A stretch of 64,000 nucleotides of DNA from Cohnella sp. WQ 127256. GTDB lineage: Bacteria; Bacillota; Bacilli; Paenibacillales; Paenibacillaceae. Made by a program: the position numbers and the translations under genes. Shown piece by piece: positions 50,076 to 59,600 of this stretch; position 1 is the stretch's first letter, and the number at the start of each line of letters is the position of its first letter. The stretch is taken from contig NZ_JAMZCY010000001.1 of assembly GCF_024519285.1 (NCBI RefSeq), positions 1,116,001 through 1,180,000 on the forward strand, in the 5' to 3' direction. The notes beneath the pieces were generated by a model. That model saw only the letters and a list, made by a program, of their open reading frames with translations. It was not told where the DNA came from and did not search any database.

Positions 50076-51632
50076 TTAGAATAATTTAGTTGTCCAAGAT
50101 TCGCAGTTCCAAATCTCGGTCGCAACTTCACGGTAAAATTCCGGTTCATGGCTAATGAGGAGGATGCTACCCTTGTAAGCTTGTAGCGCACGCTTCAATT
50201 CGTCCTTCGCATCAACGTCTAGGTGGTTCGTCGGCTCATCGAGTACGAGTAGGTTGGTTTCCTTATTGATCAGGTTACAGAGACGAACTTTGGCTTTCTC
50301 GCCACCACTGAGGACATGGATTTTACTTTCTATATGCTTTGTTGTTAGACCACACTTGGCAAGTGCAGCACGAACTTCGAATTGGGTCATAGACGGGAAG
50401 TTCTTCCATACGGCTTCAATACAAGTCTCGTCTTGATTTCCTTTGACTTCTTGCTCGAAGTAGCCGGTATACATGTTCTCACCTTGCTTCACAGAGCCTG
50501 AGAGAGGTGGGATCTCTCCGAGAAGGCTACGTAGCAACGTTGTTTTACCGATTCCGTTAGCTCCTACAATCGCGATCTTCTGTCCGCGTTCCATGAGTAA
50601 ATCGATATTCCTACAAAGAGGCTCTTCATAACCGATGACCAAGCTCTTCGCTTCAAAGATGAGACGACTCGATGTACGAGCTTCCTTAAACCGGAATTCA
50701 GGCTTCGGCTTCTCTCTAGCAAGCTCGATAATATCCATGTTGTCGAGCTTCTTCTGACGGGACATGGCCATGTTACGAGTGGAGACACGAGCTTTGTTAC
50801 GGGCTACAAAGTCTTTCAGATCATCAATTTCCTGTTGCTGACGTTTGAACGCGGATTCAAGCTGCTGCTTCTTAGCCTCGTGTAGGAGCAAGAAGTTATC
50901 ATAATCACCCACATAACGGTTTAACTCTTGGTTACCCATGTGATAGATCAAGTTGATAACACTATTTAAGAAGGGGATATCATGAGAAACCAGAATAAAG
51001 GCATTCTCATATTCCTGCAAATAACGGCGAAGCCATTCGATATGTTGTTCGTCCAGGTAGTTGGTAGGCTCATCGAGTAAAAGAATGTCTGGCTTCTCAA
51101 GAAGTAGCTTAGCCAATAGCACCTTAGTCCGTTGTCCACCACTTAAATCATGCACATCCCGATCTAATCCGATATCTCCTAAACCGAGGCCACGAGCGAT
51201 TTCTTCGATTTTGGCATCGATTAAATAGAAGTCATTATTCGTTAGGATATCTTGACTATTCCCTACTTCTTCTAAGAGCTGCTCCAGTTCCTCTGGTGTT
51301 GCAGATCCCATCTTCTCATACATGTCGTTCATTTCTGCTTCAAGATCCATCAGGTATTGAAATGCTCCACGAAGAGCATCGCGAATGGTCATACCCTTCT
51401 GTAAGACAGAATGCTGATCCAAGTAACCTACACGAACTTTTTTAGACCACTCGACTTTACCTGCATCTGGCTCCAAGCTTCCCGTTATGATATTCATAAA
51501 CGTTGATTTTCCTTCGCCATTGGCACCAATAAGTCCTACATGCTCACCTTTAAGCAAACGAAATGAAACGTCATTAAATATCGCACGATCGCCAAAACCA
51601 TGAGTTAAATTTTTAACTGTTAGAACGCTCAT
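50076..51632 (-). CDS. ABC-F family ATPase (YkpA-like)
   Basis: 518 residues: two ABC domains without membrane parts. First: GANGEGKST, LSGGQRTKVLLAKLL, LLLDEPTNYLD. Second: GANGIGKTT, LSGGEKAKVRLCNLI, LLVLDEPTNHLD. The charged linker (about 240-310) is the P-site tRNA interaction motif. Such proteins act on ribosomes (EttA-like or antibiotic protection). The overall pattern fits B. subtilis YkpA/YbiT rather than a Vga/Msr resistance protein. Promoter at 51682-51711. Confidence 0.92.
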   Translation of the reverse strand: MSVLTVKNLTHGFGDRAIFNDVSFRLLKGEHVGLIGANGEGKSTFMNIITGSLEPDAGKVEWSKKVRVGYLDQHSVLQKGMTIRDALRGAFQYLMDLEAEMNDMYEKMGSATPEELEQLLEEVGNSQDILTNNDFYLIDAKIEEIARGLGLGDIGLDRDVHDLSGGQRTKVLLAKLLLEKPDILLLDEPTNYLDEQHIEWLRRYLQEYENAFILVSHDIPFLNSVINLIYHMGNQELNRYVGDYDNFLLLHEAKKQQLESAFKRQQQEIDDLKDFVARNKARVSTRNMAMSRQKKLDNMDIIELAREKPKPEFRFKEARTSSRLIFEAKSLVIGYEEPLCRNIDLLMERGQKIAIVGANGIGKTTLLRSLLGEIPPLSGSVKQGENMYTGYFEQEVKGNQDETCIEAVWKNFPSMTQFEVRAALAKCGLTTKHIESKIHVLSGGEKAKVRLCNLINKETNLLVLDEPTNHLDVDAKDELKRALQAYKGSILLISHEPEFYREVATEIWNCESWTTKLF

Positions 51633-51681
51633 AATTAGACACCTTTTTCTTTATTCATCGTTTTTTTGCACACTAAATCTT

Positions 51682-51711
51682 ATTATAATCTGGAGAAGGT
51701 GCAAAACTCAA
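51682..51711 (-). promoter_or_regulatory. Sigma-A-like promoter of the ABC-F gene
   Basis: Minus strand TTGAGT (51711-51706), 18 bp, TATAAT (51687-51682), 50 bp from the start. Confidence 0.6.
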
Positions 51712-51736
51712 CGATTTCAAGTTTTATGCACATTAC

Positions 51737-51745
51737 TGTTATAAT
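51737..51745 (+). promoter_or_regulatory. Extended -10 promoter of the lipoprotein gene
   Basis: TGT followed by TATAAT (51740-51745), 48 bp before the ATG; the -35 is poor. It diverges from the ABC-F promoter. Confidence 0.5.
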
Positions 51746-51792
51746 ATAGGAATTGAAATGAACTTAAATTTATATAAGGAGGAGGACTCTCA

Positions 51793-52737
51793 ATGAACAA
51801 ATGGATCATTCTAATAGCAATCACATTCATGCTTACAGGCTGTAATGAGAAATCAGCACCAAATGCAAGTAAACCCACGGCTACGGCTATTCCGAAAGAA
51901 ACAACCTCAGTAACACCCGCTCCAACAGCTCCTTCTGCAGAACCAATACCCGTAACGTCAGAGTTGCTGGATACTAATAAGTTGCCTAACACTTTTGGAT
52001 TCGCAAACAATGAGGGTAATCGCATCATTACGGTAGCAAGTCAGCAAGAACAGACGGATCAAGAGGGAAATGTGAGTGGGGAGTTAAAGGAACAATTAAC
52101 GAAGGCAATCGGAGAACAGGGTCAGATACTTACAATACGGTATGTTAAGCATCAAGCCCGTTCAGAGAAAGATAACGGTAGACAAGCTGCTCATAATTTC
52201 GATAATCTTGAAGGCGACTTATATGAGGTTATCGAAGGTACTGCAGTTGCAAATGACAGCTATTATTTGATCAATGAAACCAGCTTCAACTTGAATTCTC
52301 TAATCAAGATTAACCCGTCAGAGCCTCAGGAGCCGCAAACAGCGATTGCCGATAAGATATCTAAATCTAAGAATAGAGCCATTACCCACAGCTGGCTATT
52401 AGCAACGACGGATAAAAACCAACAGATCTTCTTAGTTCAATTCGAACGGCAAGAAGATCAAATGTTGGCTAGTTTAGTCTTATATGATGGAGTACAAATG
52501 GTGTTTATGGATTACCCAGCCACATATGATGCAAATTCGACATGGCGGGTAGATGACCAAGGTGAAGTTATACCTGAGATGTTCTCATTTCTCTTCGCTG
52601 CAGCATCCTCAGACGGGATTGTAATCGCCGTGAAGTGGATGGGGGCGGAAGGTGAGAACATTACTGTACTCAAACAGTCAGGACAACGCTTTGTAGAGAC
52701 GAGTATTGAAAGTGGACGTTACTTATCACCTATTTAA
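51793..52737 (+). CDS. Hypothetical lipoprotein
   Basis: 314 residues, not recognised. Signal peptide with lipobox LTGC (C17), a Thr/Pro/Ala-rich linker (about 20-55, with repeated PTAT/PAPTAP), then a globular domain without known motifs (RIITVASQQEQTDQEG, TIRYVKHQARSEK, WLLATTDKNQQIFLVQFERQ). AAGGAGGAGG lies before the ATG, so it is well expressed. Its stop overlaps the end of the convergent GIY-YIG-like gene by 8 bp. Confidence 0.8.
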   Translation: MNKWIILIAITFMLTGCNEKSAPNASKPTATAIPKETTSVTPAPTAPSAEPIPVTSELLDTNKLPNTFGFANNEGNRIITVASQQEQTDQEGNVSGELKEQLTKAIGEQGQILTIRYVKHQARSEKDNGRQAAHNFDNLEGDLYEVIEGTAVANDSYYLINETSFNLNSLIKINPSEPQEPQTAIADKISKSKNRAITHSWLLATTDKNQQIFLVQFERQEDQMLASLVLYDGVQMVFMDYPATYDANSTWRVDDQGEVIPEMFSFLFAAASSDGIVIAVKWMGAEGENITVLKQSGQRFVETSIESGRYLSPI

Positions 52738-53095
52738 CGGTATGATAACCGCGATCTCCGAAAGGCTGAAGCTGATCGATCCATTTGTCCGCTAATTTCT
52801 TTAATTCATCCTTTTGAATGACAAATGGATTATCACTTGGTTTGAGTACCTCTAATACTTCCATAACGAATGCATCCGGTCCTAGTTCGTTCCAATCCTT
52901 CTGAAGTTCTTTGTTCTTATCGGTACCCATGCGAAGAGACATACTGCGTCCGTTTAGTGATTTTAAATTGGGTGTAGTATCTACGGCTAGTTTGCCACTT
53001 ATTGTGTTCCTAATCTGGTACACTCCGGCTTCAATTGGAATTTTTTTATACTGGTCCACCAATCGTGCTCGTTCTTCTTTGTTATTCATAGTCAT
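52730..53095 (-). CDS. GIY-YIG-like small protein
   Basis: 121 residues. The segment GVYQIRNTISGKLAVDTTPNLKSLNGR is in GIY-YIG position: GVY matches the first motif, but the second (YIG/YVG) reads LAVD, so the nuclease centre is probably incomplete. The rest (KELQKDWNELGPDAFVMEVLEVL) fits the family's usual small forms. It lies 6 bp after the DUF2087 regulator gene, a pair I recall being conserved in Bacillota. No ribosome binding problem: AGGAGA is upstream. Confidence 0.75.
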   Translation of the reverse strand: MTMNNKEERARLVDQYKKIPIEAGVYQIRNTISGKLAVDTTPNLKSLNGRSMSLRMGTDKNKELQKDWNELGPDAFVMEVLEVLKPSDNPFVIQKDELKKLADKWIDQLQPFGDRGYHTVK

Positions 53096-53101
53096 CTTCT
53101 C

Positions 53102-53857
53102 CTATTCTTTAAGCCAATACTGGCTGCCATCAGGCTGTCGGTCTAGAAACCCGTAATCGATCAAATAACGTCTCAATGTGACATGATCCTCATATACCGT
53201 TTTGAGGATGTCATTGACTTCCTTCTCCGTATAATTGTGATTGCCCTGGAATCGTTTGGTGATTTCACGTAATACGATCAACTTATGCTTCTGCTGCATT
53301 TTGAAAGTAGAGAGGGGGCCATCCGTTCCATCGGGAAAATACTTCTTTAGTACTTTCTCAGCTTCATCTTGGGTGATGTTGTAACGATCATCGACCATTG
53401 TCGCTGACTTGTGTATGTCAACTATGGACGGCGCATGCTGGTCTTTTTCCTTCAGTAGCTCCATCATGACCAAGAATACTTTGGATTGGCGTTCCTTTTC
53501 CTTCAGGACAAAGCGATGATTGCGAATGGTGGAGGCACTACCTATGTCCATTTCCTTCTGAATTTCGCTGTCACTTTTCCCTTGATGAAACAGATGGAGT
53601 AGGCTGTTCTGATGGTCTGTAAGGCCGGTCAGCTTCTTATCCAAACCAATCAGATAATCAAATACCGAGCCATGGGTATGCTCAATATGAATACGCATAT
53701 ATTTCTCAGCGTCATAGTAAACGCCATCCTCTGGATAAATGACACCAAGCTCTGTCCTCTTACCGCACAATAAACATACATAATAATCGTTTTCCCGAAT
53801 ATATCCTTGTTTGAGCTCGTCAATCGAGGAATTCCAGAAGAACTCTGACACATTCAT
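53102..53857 (-). CDS. DUF2087 regulator with zinc finger and LuxR-like HTH
   Basis: 251 residues. N-terminal CLLCGKR with HIEHTH about 30 residues on suggests a zinc finger; a LuxR/FixJ-type helix-turn-helix follows (LTDHQNSLLHLFHQGKSDSEIQKEMDIGSASTIRNHRF, about 80-115), and the C-terminal DUF2087 domain contains YTEKEVNDILKTVYEDHVTLRRYLIDYGFLDR. Transcriptional regulator of unknown target; coupled to the GIY-YIG-like gene. A near-consensus promoter lies upstream. Confidence 0.85.
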   Translation of the reverse strand: MNVSEFFWNSSIDELKQGYIRENDYYVCLLCGKRTELGVIYPEDGVYYDAEKYMRIHIEHTHGSVFDYLIGLDKKLTGLTDHQNSLLHLFHQGKSDSEIQKEMDIGSASTIRNHRFVLKEKERQSKVFLVMMELLKEKDQHAPSIVDIHKSATMVDDRYNITQDEAEKVLKKYFPDGTDGPLSTFKMQQKHKLIVLREITKRFQGNHNYTEKEVNDILKTVYEDHVTLRRYLIDYGFLDRQPDGSQYWLKE

Positions 53858-53897
53858 TATTCAAACACATCCTAATAATGTTTATAATTATATAGAC

Positions 53898-53926
53898 AAT
53901 ATATAATTATGTTTGTTTAATGTCAA
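53898..53926 (-). promoter_or_regulatory. Near-consensus sigma-A promoter of the DUF2087 operon
   Basis: Minus strand TTGACA (53926-53921), 17 bp, TATATT (53903-53898). Confidence 0.75.
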
Positions 53927-54074
53927 CTTGGAGGAGATATAATCCATACCTAATCTATACCTCGGATCATCAGTGATGTATAATTATGGAAGTGATTTAA
54001 GGCGTTCATACGAAGTAACGACATGATTACACAAACGGAATCAAAGAGTAGTACACTTCAGGGAGGTAGCTTAA

Positions 54075-55142
54075 ATGAGTAAATATTGGAGTGAATTAAC
54101 CGCATCACTTGTTCCGTACGTTCCGGGAGAGCAACCTAAGGACCAACAATATATCAAATTGAATACAAACGAGAACCCGTATCCACCTTCCCCTAAGGTG
54201 ATCGCAGCTATTCATGCCGCTACGAATTCTGATCTACGATTATATCCTGATCCAACGTGCGACGAGCTTAGAGAATCACTAGCTACATACTATCAGCTAT
54301 CGAAAGAGCATATTTTCGTAGGCAATGGCTCGGATGAAATATTGGCTTTCGCTTTTCAAGCCTTCTTCTCCGCAGCAAAGCCCATCTTATTTCCGGACAT
54401 TTCCTACACATTTTATCCAGTTTACGCGAAGTTATATGGTATTAATTATGAGACGATACCGACGGGTGATCAGTTTGAGATCGATGCGAAGCGCTTCTGC
54501 ATCCCGAATGGCGGCATTATTATCCCGAATCCCAATGCGCCTACAGCCCGCTTTATGTTGGTTGAGCACCTTAAGGAAATTCTAGATGCTAACCAGGATC
54601 AGGTGGTCATCGTGGATGAGGCGTACATCGATTTTGGCGGGGAGTCGGTCTTGCCGTACGTTATGGATTATCCCAATTTGCTAGTCGTACAAACGTTATC
54701 CAAATCACGTTCGTTAGCTGGTTTGCGTGTGGGGATGGCAATGGGGCATCCTGATCTAATTGAAGGATTAAACAGGATCAAGAATTCATTTAATTCTTAT
54801 ACGTTGGATCGCTTAGCGTTGGCGGGTGCCGTTGCTGCAATAGAGGATAAAGCCTACTTCGAGGAAACAAATCGTAAAGTTGTCGCAACAAGAGAGTGGA
54901 CCCATGAAGCGTTGAAGCCGTTAGGGTTTCAAGTCATAGCATCCAAAGCTAATTTTATCTTCGTCACCCACCCACAAATTTCGGCGCAGGAGCTATTCCA
55001 TACGTTGAAGAGCAGAGGAATTCTCGTTCGATACTTCAACAAACCGAGGATAGATCAATATTTGCGTGTTAGTATTGGAACCGATGAGGAAATGAAAATA
55101 TTCATGACAGCTCTAAGTGAAATCGTCGCGCAAAAAGTTTAG
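54075..55142 (+). CDS. hisC: Histidinol-phosphate aminotransferase
   Basis: 355 residues, fold-type I PLP enzyme. NTNENPYPPSPKV at the N-terminus, NGSDEILAFAFQAF, VDEAYIDFGG, and the PLP lysine in TLSKSRSLAGLRVG; C-terminal RYFNKPRIDQYLRVSIGT binds substrate phosphate. It transfers the amino group in histidine biosynthesis and, in Bacillus, also serves Tyr and Phe. GGGAGG 10 nt before the ATG. It is alone, without other his genes; the 200 bp leader shows no T-box motif. Confidence 0.92.
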   Translation: MSKYWSELTASLVPYVPGEQPKDQQYIKLNTNENPYPPSPKVIAAIHAATNSDLRLYPDPTCDELRESLATYYQLSKEHIFVGNGSDEILAFAFQAFFSAAKPILFPDISYTFYPVYAKLYGINYETIPTGDQFEIDAKRFCIPNGGIIIPNPNAPTARFMLVEHLKEILDANQDQVVIVDEAYIDFGGESVLPYVMDYPNLLVVQTLSKSRSLAGLRVGMAMGHPDLIEGLNRIKNSFNSYTLDRLALAGAVAAIEDKAYFEETNRKVVATREWTHEALKPLGFQVIASKANFIFVTHPQISAQELFHTLKSRGILVRYFNKPRIDQYLRVSIGTDEEMKIFMTALSEIVAQKV

Positions 55143-55191
55143 CAATTGGTGTACGGAGCAATTATTTAACCACATAAAGGAGTTGTTTCTC

Positions 55192-55722
55192 ATGACAGAG
55201 GATATGAAATATCCAATAGGTCATTTCAACCATGAAGGACCAATTACCGTTCAGCAACGAGTCGACTGGATCACGGAGATTTCAGTCCTGCCAACGAGGC
55301 TTGCTGCCGCTTTACAAGGTCTAAGCTCTGAACAGCTTGATACCCCTTATCGACCAGAGGGGTGGACGATTAGGCAGGTCACCCATCATATTGCGGACAG
55401 TCATCTGAATAGTTTCACACGATTTAAGCTGGCTTTGACTGAAGAGCAACCCACTATTAAGCCTTATTATGAAGATCGCTGGGCGCTACTCTCTGATACG
55501 TTAGAAGCACCAGTGGAGCTGTCTACAACTTTAATTAAAGCTCTACATGAACGCTGGGTGATATTGCTTCGTTCTATGACAGACGAAGATTATGCTCGAA
55601 CGTTCTTCCACCCTGGTTCGAAGCAGGTTAATCGCTTGGAGCATGCGACAGGGATGTACGCATGGCATGGACGACATCACGTTGCGCACATTACTTCTCT
55701 TCGAGTGAGAATGGGCTGGTAA
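55192..55722 (+). CDS. YfiT-family (DinB-like) bacillithiol-transferase-type protein
   Basis: 176 residues, four-helix bundle. Metal-binding histidines are in QVTHHIADSHLN and YAWHGRHHVAHITSL; YPIGHF near the N-terminus and WTIRQV are family marks. Known relatives are Ni/Zn proteins proposed to attach bacillithiol. AAAGGAG 9 nt upstream fixes ATG 55192. It follows hisC by 49 bp. Confidence 0.9.
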   Translation: MTEDMKYPIGHFNHEGPITVQQRVDWITEISVLPTRLAAALQGLSSEQLDTPYRPEGWTIRQVTHHIADSHLNSFTRFKLALTEEQPTIKPYYEDRWALLSDTLEAPVELSTTLIKALHERWVILLRSMTDEDYARTFFHPGSKQVNRLEHATGMYAWHGRHHVAHITSLRVRMGW

Positions 55723-55825
55723 TAAGAGCAAGTCAAATGTAGCAAAATTGGTTTTACATGGCTTAGTTCATTACTTCTCCTATGGAGATCGAGTGATCAT
55801 TTGATGGCTGTAATCCTGCGCGAAT

Positions 55826-55853
55826 AGGGCTACCTTCGATAAGAAGGAGCCCT
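55826..55853. other. Stem-loop between convergent genes, without T tract
   Basis: AGGGCT-A-CCTTC pairs with GAAGG-AGCCCT around GATAA. No run of T on either strand, so intrinsic termination is doubtful. Confidence 0.4.
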
Positions 55854-55870
55854 GATCTATCTCACCTATG

Positions 55871-56617
55871 TTAATTAATGAACTTATAGCCGACACCCCA
55901 AACCGTCTTAATAAATTGCGGTTCTTTTGGATTGTTTTCCAGCTTGCGTCTTAGATTGGTAACATGAACGTCAATGGCACGATCATTTATGAAAGAATCA
56001 ATTCCACGAACAGTATTAATTAATTCCTCCCGACTGAATACTCGGTTAGGATGCTGGTAGAATAACTTCATGATCTCGTATTCGGAGAAGGTGGTCTCGA
56101 TATGCTCACCGTTAAGTACGATTGTTCTGCGTTCTAGATCGAGTTGTAGCCCTAGTTGTGGTTCAGCAGGTTGGGAAACACCATGATGCATGGGCTGAGC
56201 TGCGGCTAGACGAGGACTTGCTGTTCTTCGAAGTACGGCATCCATTCTAACCTTAAGCTCTTGCATACTGAATGGTTTAACGAGGAAATCATCCGCACCA
56301 GAGCTAATCGCCTGGATTCGAACGGTAACAGATGGCTTCATGGAAATCACAATGATCGGGATTGCGGTGAGCTGCCTAAACTCTGAACACAGCTCTGTTC
56401 CACTAGCATCCGGTAGCATCAGGTCAAGCAGCAATATATCTGGGTCAAATGTGCTTAATGCAAATTTGCCTTCTCTAGAGGACTCCACGCGATGTACTTC
56501 AAAACTCTCTTCTGTTAGATAGAGGGTGAGCATTTCTCCGATGATAGGATCATCTTCAATAACGAGTACTCTCGTCAATTCAGTCACACCCTTTAAGAGT
56601 TTGTTAGGAATACTCAT
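55871..56617 (-). CDS. OmpR-family response regulator (hybrid-kinase neighbour)
   Basis: 248 residues from ATG 56617. Receiver with E21-D22-D23, phosphoacceptor D65 in LLLDLMLPDASG and FLVKPFS; a longer linker (about 145-165, AAQPMHHGVSQPAEPQ) and a winged helix ending VWGVGYKFIN. No ribosome binding site precedes ATG 56617; AAAGGG lies 10 nt before a TTG at 56578 that would give MTRVLVIEDD, the typical start, so the N-terminus may be shorter by 13 residues. The hybrid kinase gene lies 47 bp upstream on the same strand. Confidence 0.9.
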   Translation of the reverse strand: MSIPNKLLKGVTELTRVLVIEDDPIIGEMLTLYLTEESFEVHRVESSREGKFALSTFDPDILLLDLMLPDASGTELCSEFRQLTAIPIIVISMKPSVTVRIQAISSGADDFLVKPFSMQELKVRMDAVLRRTASPRLAAAQPMHHGVSQPAEPQLGLQLDLERRTIVLNGEHIETTFSEYEIMKLFYQHPNRVFSREELINTVRGIDSFINDRAIDVHVTNLRRKLENNPKEPQFIKTVWGVGYKFIN

Positions 56618-56664
56618 ACTTTACTAATATTTAACTCTATTATATATTGTCGAACGGTGTTCGT

Positions 56665-59600
56665 CTAACTCCTTTTTTGCAAGGTTAGGCTGTTAATCGA
56701 TTCTAGTCCTTCTTGAAGTGCCCTGGAAAGGGCGTCTAAAGGCTGAAGGATGTCTTCATTGTCTTCTAGCGTTTTTTCCATCGTAGATGCAGCTTCCTGT
56801 ATAGCTGTTGCCCCTAAGTGACCTGCAGCACCACTTAAGGAGTGGACTAGACGAATAGCGCCTTTCCGATTTCCTTCATTTAGAAGAATGTTAAGCTTAC
56901 TATAGGTTTCGGTATGCTGGGCTAAAAATTTATCTAACAGCTGCAAATAAAGCATGCTTTTGCCATCCAATCTACTTAATGCAAGTGATACATCAATTCC
57001 TGGCGTGATCGGCCATTCAAGGATATCCTTATCAATCATGCTAGGAGAAACAGGTAGAGGTAACGGCAGCCACTTACTTAGTACAGCTAACAAGATATCA
57101 GGTTCAATAGGCTTTGTAAGGATATCATTCATTCCGGCTGCTAAGCATTTCACGTGTTGCTCCTTCGTAATGTCAGCCGTTAATGCGATAATTGGCAATT
57201 GTTCAGAGCTAAATCTTCTACGAATTTCAATCGTAGCTTCAATACCATCCATCCCAGGCATATGCAAGTCCATAAGGATCAAATTAACATTCGAATGTTC
57301 CAGGTCCGTCACAGCTACAGCCTCTGAACCGCTCTCCAATAACTCAACCTCAAATCCACTTTGGCTAAGCAATTGTTTTACAACTAATCTGTTAATAATC
57401 TGATCATCAACGACTAATATCCGTAAAGAACTATGGAAAGGGCTTTGATTGGGATACTTGATGGCCTCTTCAGAATGAGGGATAAGCTTCTTGTCAGCTT
57501 TGGAGTTAGTAAATACTTGCAAAGCCTGCTGCAGCTGTAATGGAGTCACGGGCTTAACAAGTACAGCCATTGGCTTATACTCATCAGGAAGCTGGTGAAG
57601 AGCATCTCTACCTAGTAACGAGGTATTGGAGATGATCTTAATCTCATGCGCATCCAATACAGTCTTCCAGTTCTTCCATGTTTCTTCACCATGCATATCT
57701 CCGGCTTCCATATCCACAATAAACAGATCCCATTTTAGCTCATGCAGATGTGTCTTAGCGTGCTCCCAAGAGGATACTGTAACGACATGACAGCCAAATG
57801 AAGAGAGAAGGGAGCTCCAGTATTTGGCGATCAGATCATTGTCCTCAAGTACGATGATTTTCAGTCCAAGAGGGTAAGGCTTTATTGGAAGGGGCAGCTT
57901 GTTGTCTATCGGGAAAATCAGCTCGAAGCTAAAGGTGCTGCCTCCATGATAGAGGCTATCCACGTTAATCTTTCCACCCATACTTTCGATTATCGTTTGT
58001 GAGATCACTAGACCAAGACCTGTACCGCCATATTTGCGACTTGTTTTCTCATCCACTTGTACGAAGGGTCTGAATAATTGATCAAGCTGTTGCTGAGTCA
58101 TCCCAATTCCTGAATCAATCACCTGAAAGTTAAGGCGAGCTTGTCCATTGGCTATGTCGACCAATGAGATGGCAAGCTCTATTAAACCGATATTCGTAAA
58201 CTTAATCGCATTGGTGCCTAGATTAAGGAGCACTTGCTCTAACCGTGTGGGATCTCCGATAAGCCAATCCGGCACTTGGGGGTCTAAGTGAATAATAAAA
58301 TCAATATTCTTAGTGCCTAACAGCACAGAGAAAATACCTCCGAGTCGGTTGAGTGATTCCTCTACCCGAAATGGCAATTGCTCAAGTGTTAATTTGTCGG
58401 CTTCGAATTTGGAAAAATCCAAAATATCATTCAGTATACGCAACAAGTTTTGAGAGGAATCCGAGATTTGAAGCAAGTAATCTGCTTGGATTTTCGTTAA
58501 TTCTGAACGTTGAAGTAAATAAGTTAAACCGATAATTCCGTTAAGAGGTGTGCGGATTTCATGACTCATCCTAGCGAGGAAGGTGCTCTTCGCTTCATTG
58601 GCTAAGTCCGCTTCATTTTTCGCATTAACAAGCTGAAGCTCGATTTCCTTCTGCTCGGATATATCTCGTACGATCGTGGAGAAGAAAGTGTCGGAATCAT
58701 CATGCGTTCGATGTGCGACAACGGTAATCGATGTCATCTGAACTTCGTTGTTAACATTAATAAATTCAATTTCACTTTGCCAGAAGCCATGCTTCTGAGC
58801 TTCTGTTAAACCATCCGCGAATTTGACCGTCATCGGTATCGGCATGTACTGACTAAGCCGTTGATTATGTTCACTGATGGCTTCAATGCCAAGAAAAGCA
58901 TGGCCTGCCTGGTTAAGATAAAAGATAGATCCCCGCAAATCGAAGGAAGCGATCATATCATGAGCACTAGCCATTATTTCTAGTAGCCGTGTGTTCATTT
59001 CAACAGCTTGTTTAATCTCGCTAATATCCCTTGCAATCAGTACATACCCCTTGATGGTTCCATCCGGATACCGCATGACGCTAGGATTTAAGGAGACCCG
59101 TATACGGGTTCCTTCACGATTAATCCATATCCATTCCCAATCCGGTAAAAATCCATTTTGTGAGAGCAAGAATAAAAGGGATTCATCCATCGCTATTGTA
59201 CGTTTAAGCGTGTCTGAGTAAAAATTGGCCCGATCATGCAATTGATCATGATCATGCCAGAGTAGGAGAGACTTCCTTCCGATGACCTCGTTCTCCTCGT
59301 AGCCTAATATTTCCACAGCTCTTTGGTTAAACGCTGTAATAACGAACTCGGAATTGGTTACGATCATCGCATACTGATTGTGGTGAATGAAAGCCTGGAA
59401 AGGCTCGAATAAGTTCTGCAAGTTTTCGATCATTCCATTAACGGAGCTAGACAATGTTCCCATCTCATCTTGGCTTTGAATGTCTAACGGTCGAGTGTAG
59501 AAATTACCAGCGGCAACATTCTTCGTGACTTCAACGACCTGTTTAAGTCTATTAAGGATAGACTTTTGTGCAATAATAAATAAACAAATTCCCAGAATGA

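Noticed and set aside
53940..54074. T-box leader for hisC
   Set aside because: No GGGTGGNACC-type antiterminator box or specifier-like stem and no terminator hairpin in the leader.
55723..55870. Intrinsic terminator between yfiT and the regulator gene
   Set aside because: The stem at 55826-55853 is real but no T tract follows on either strand.
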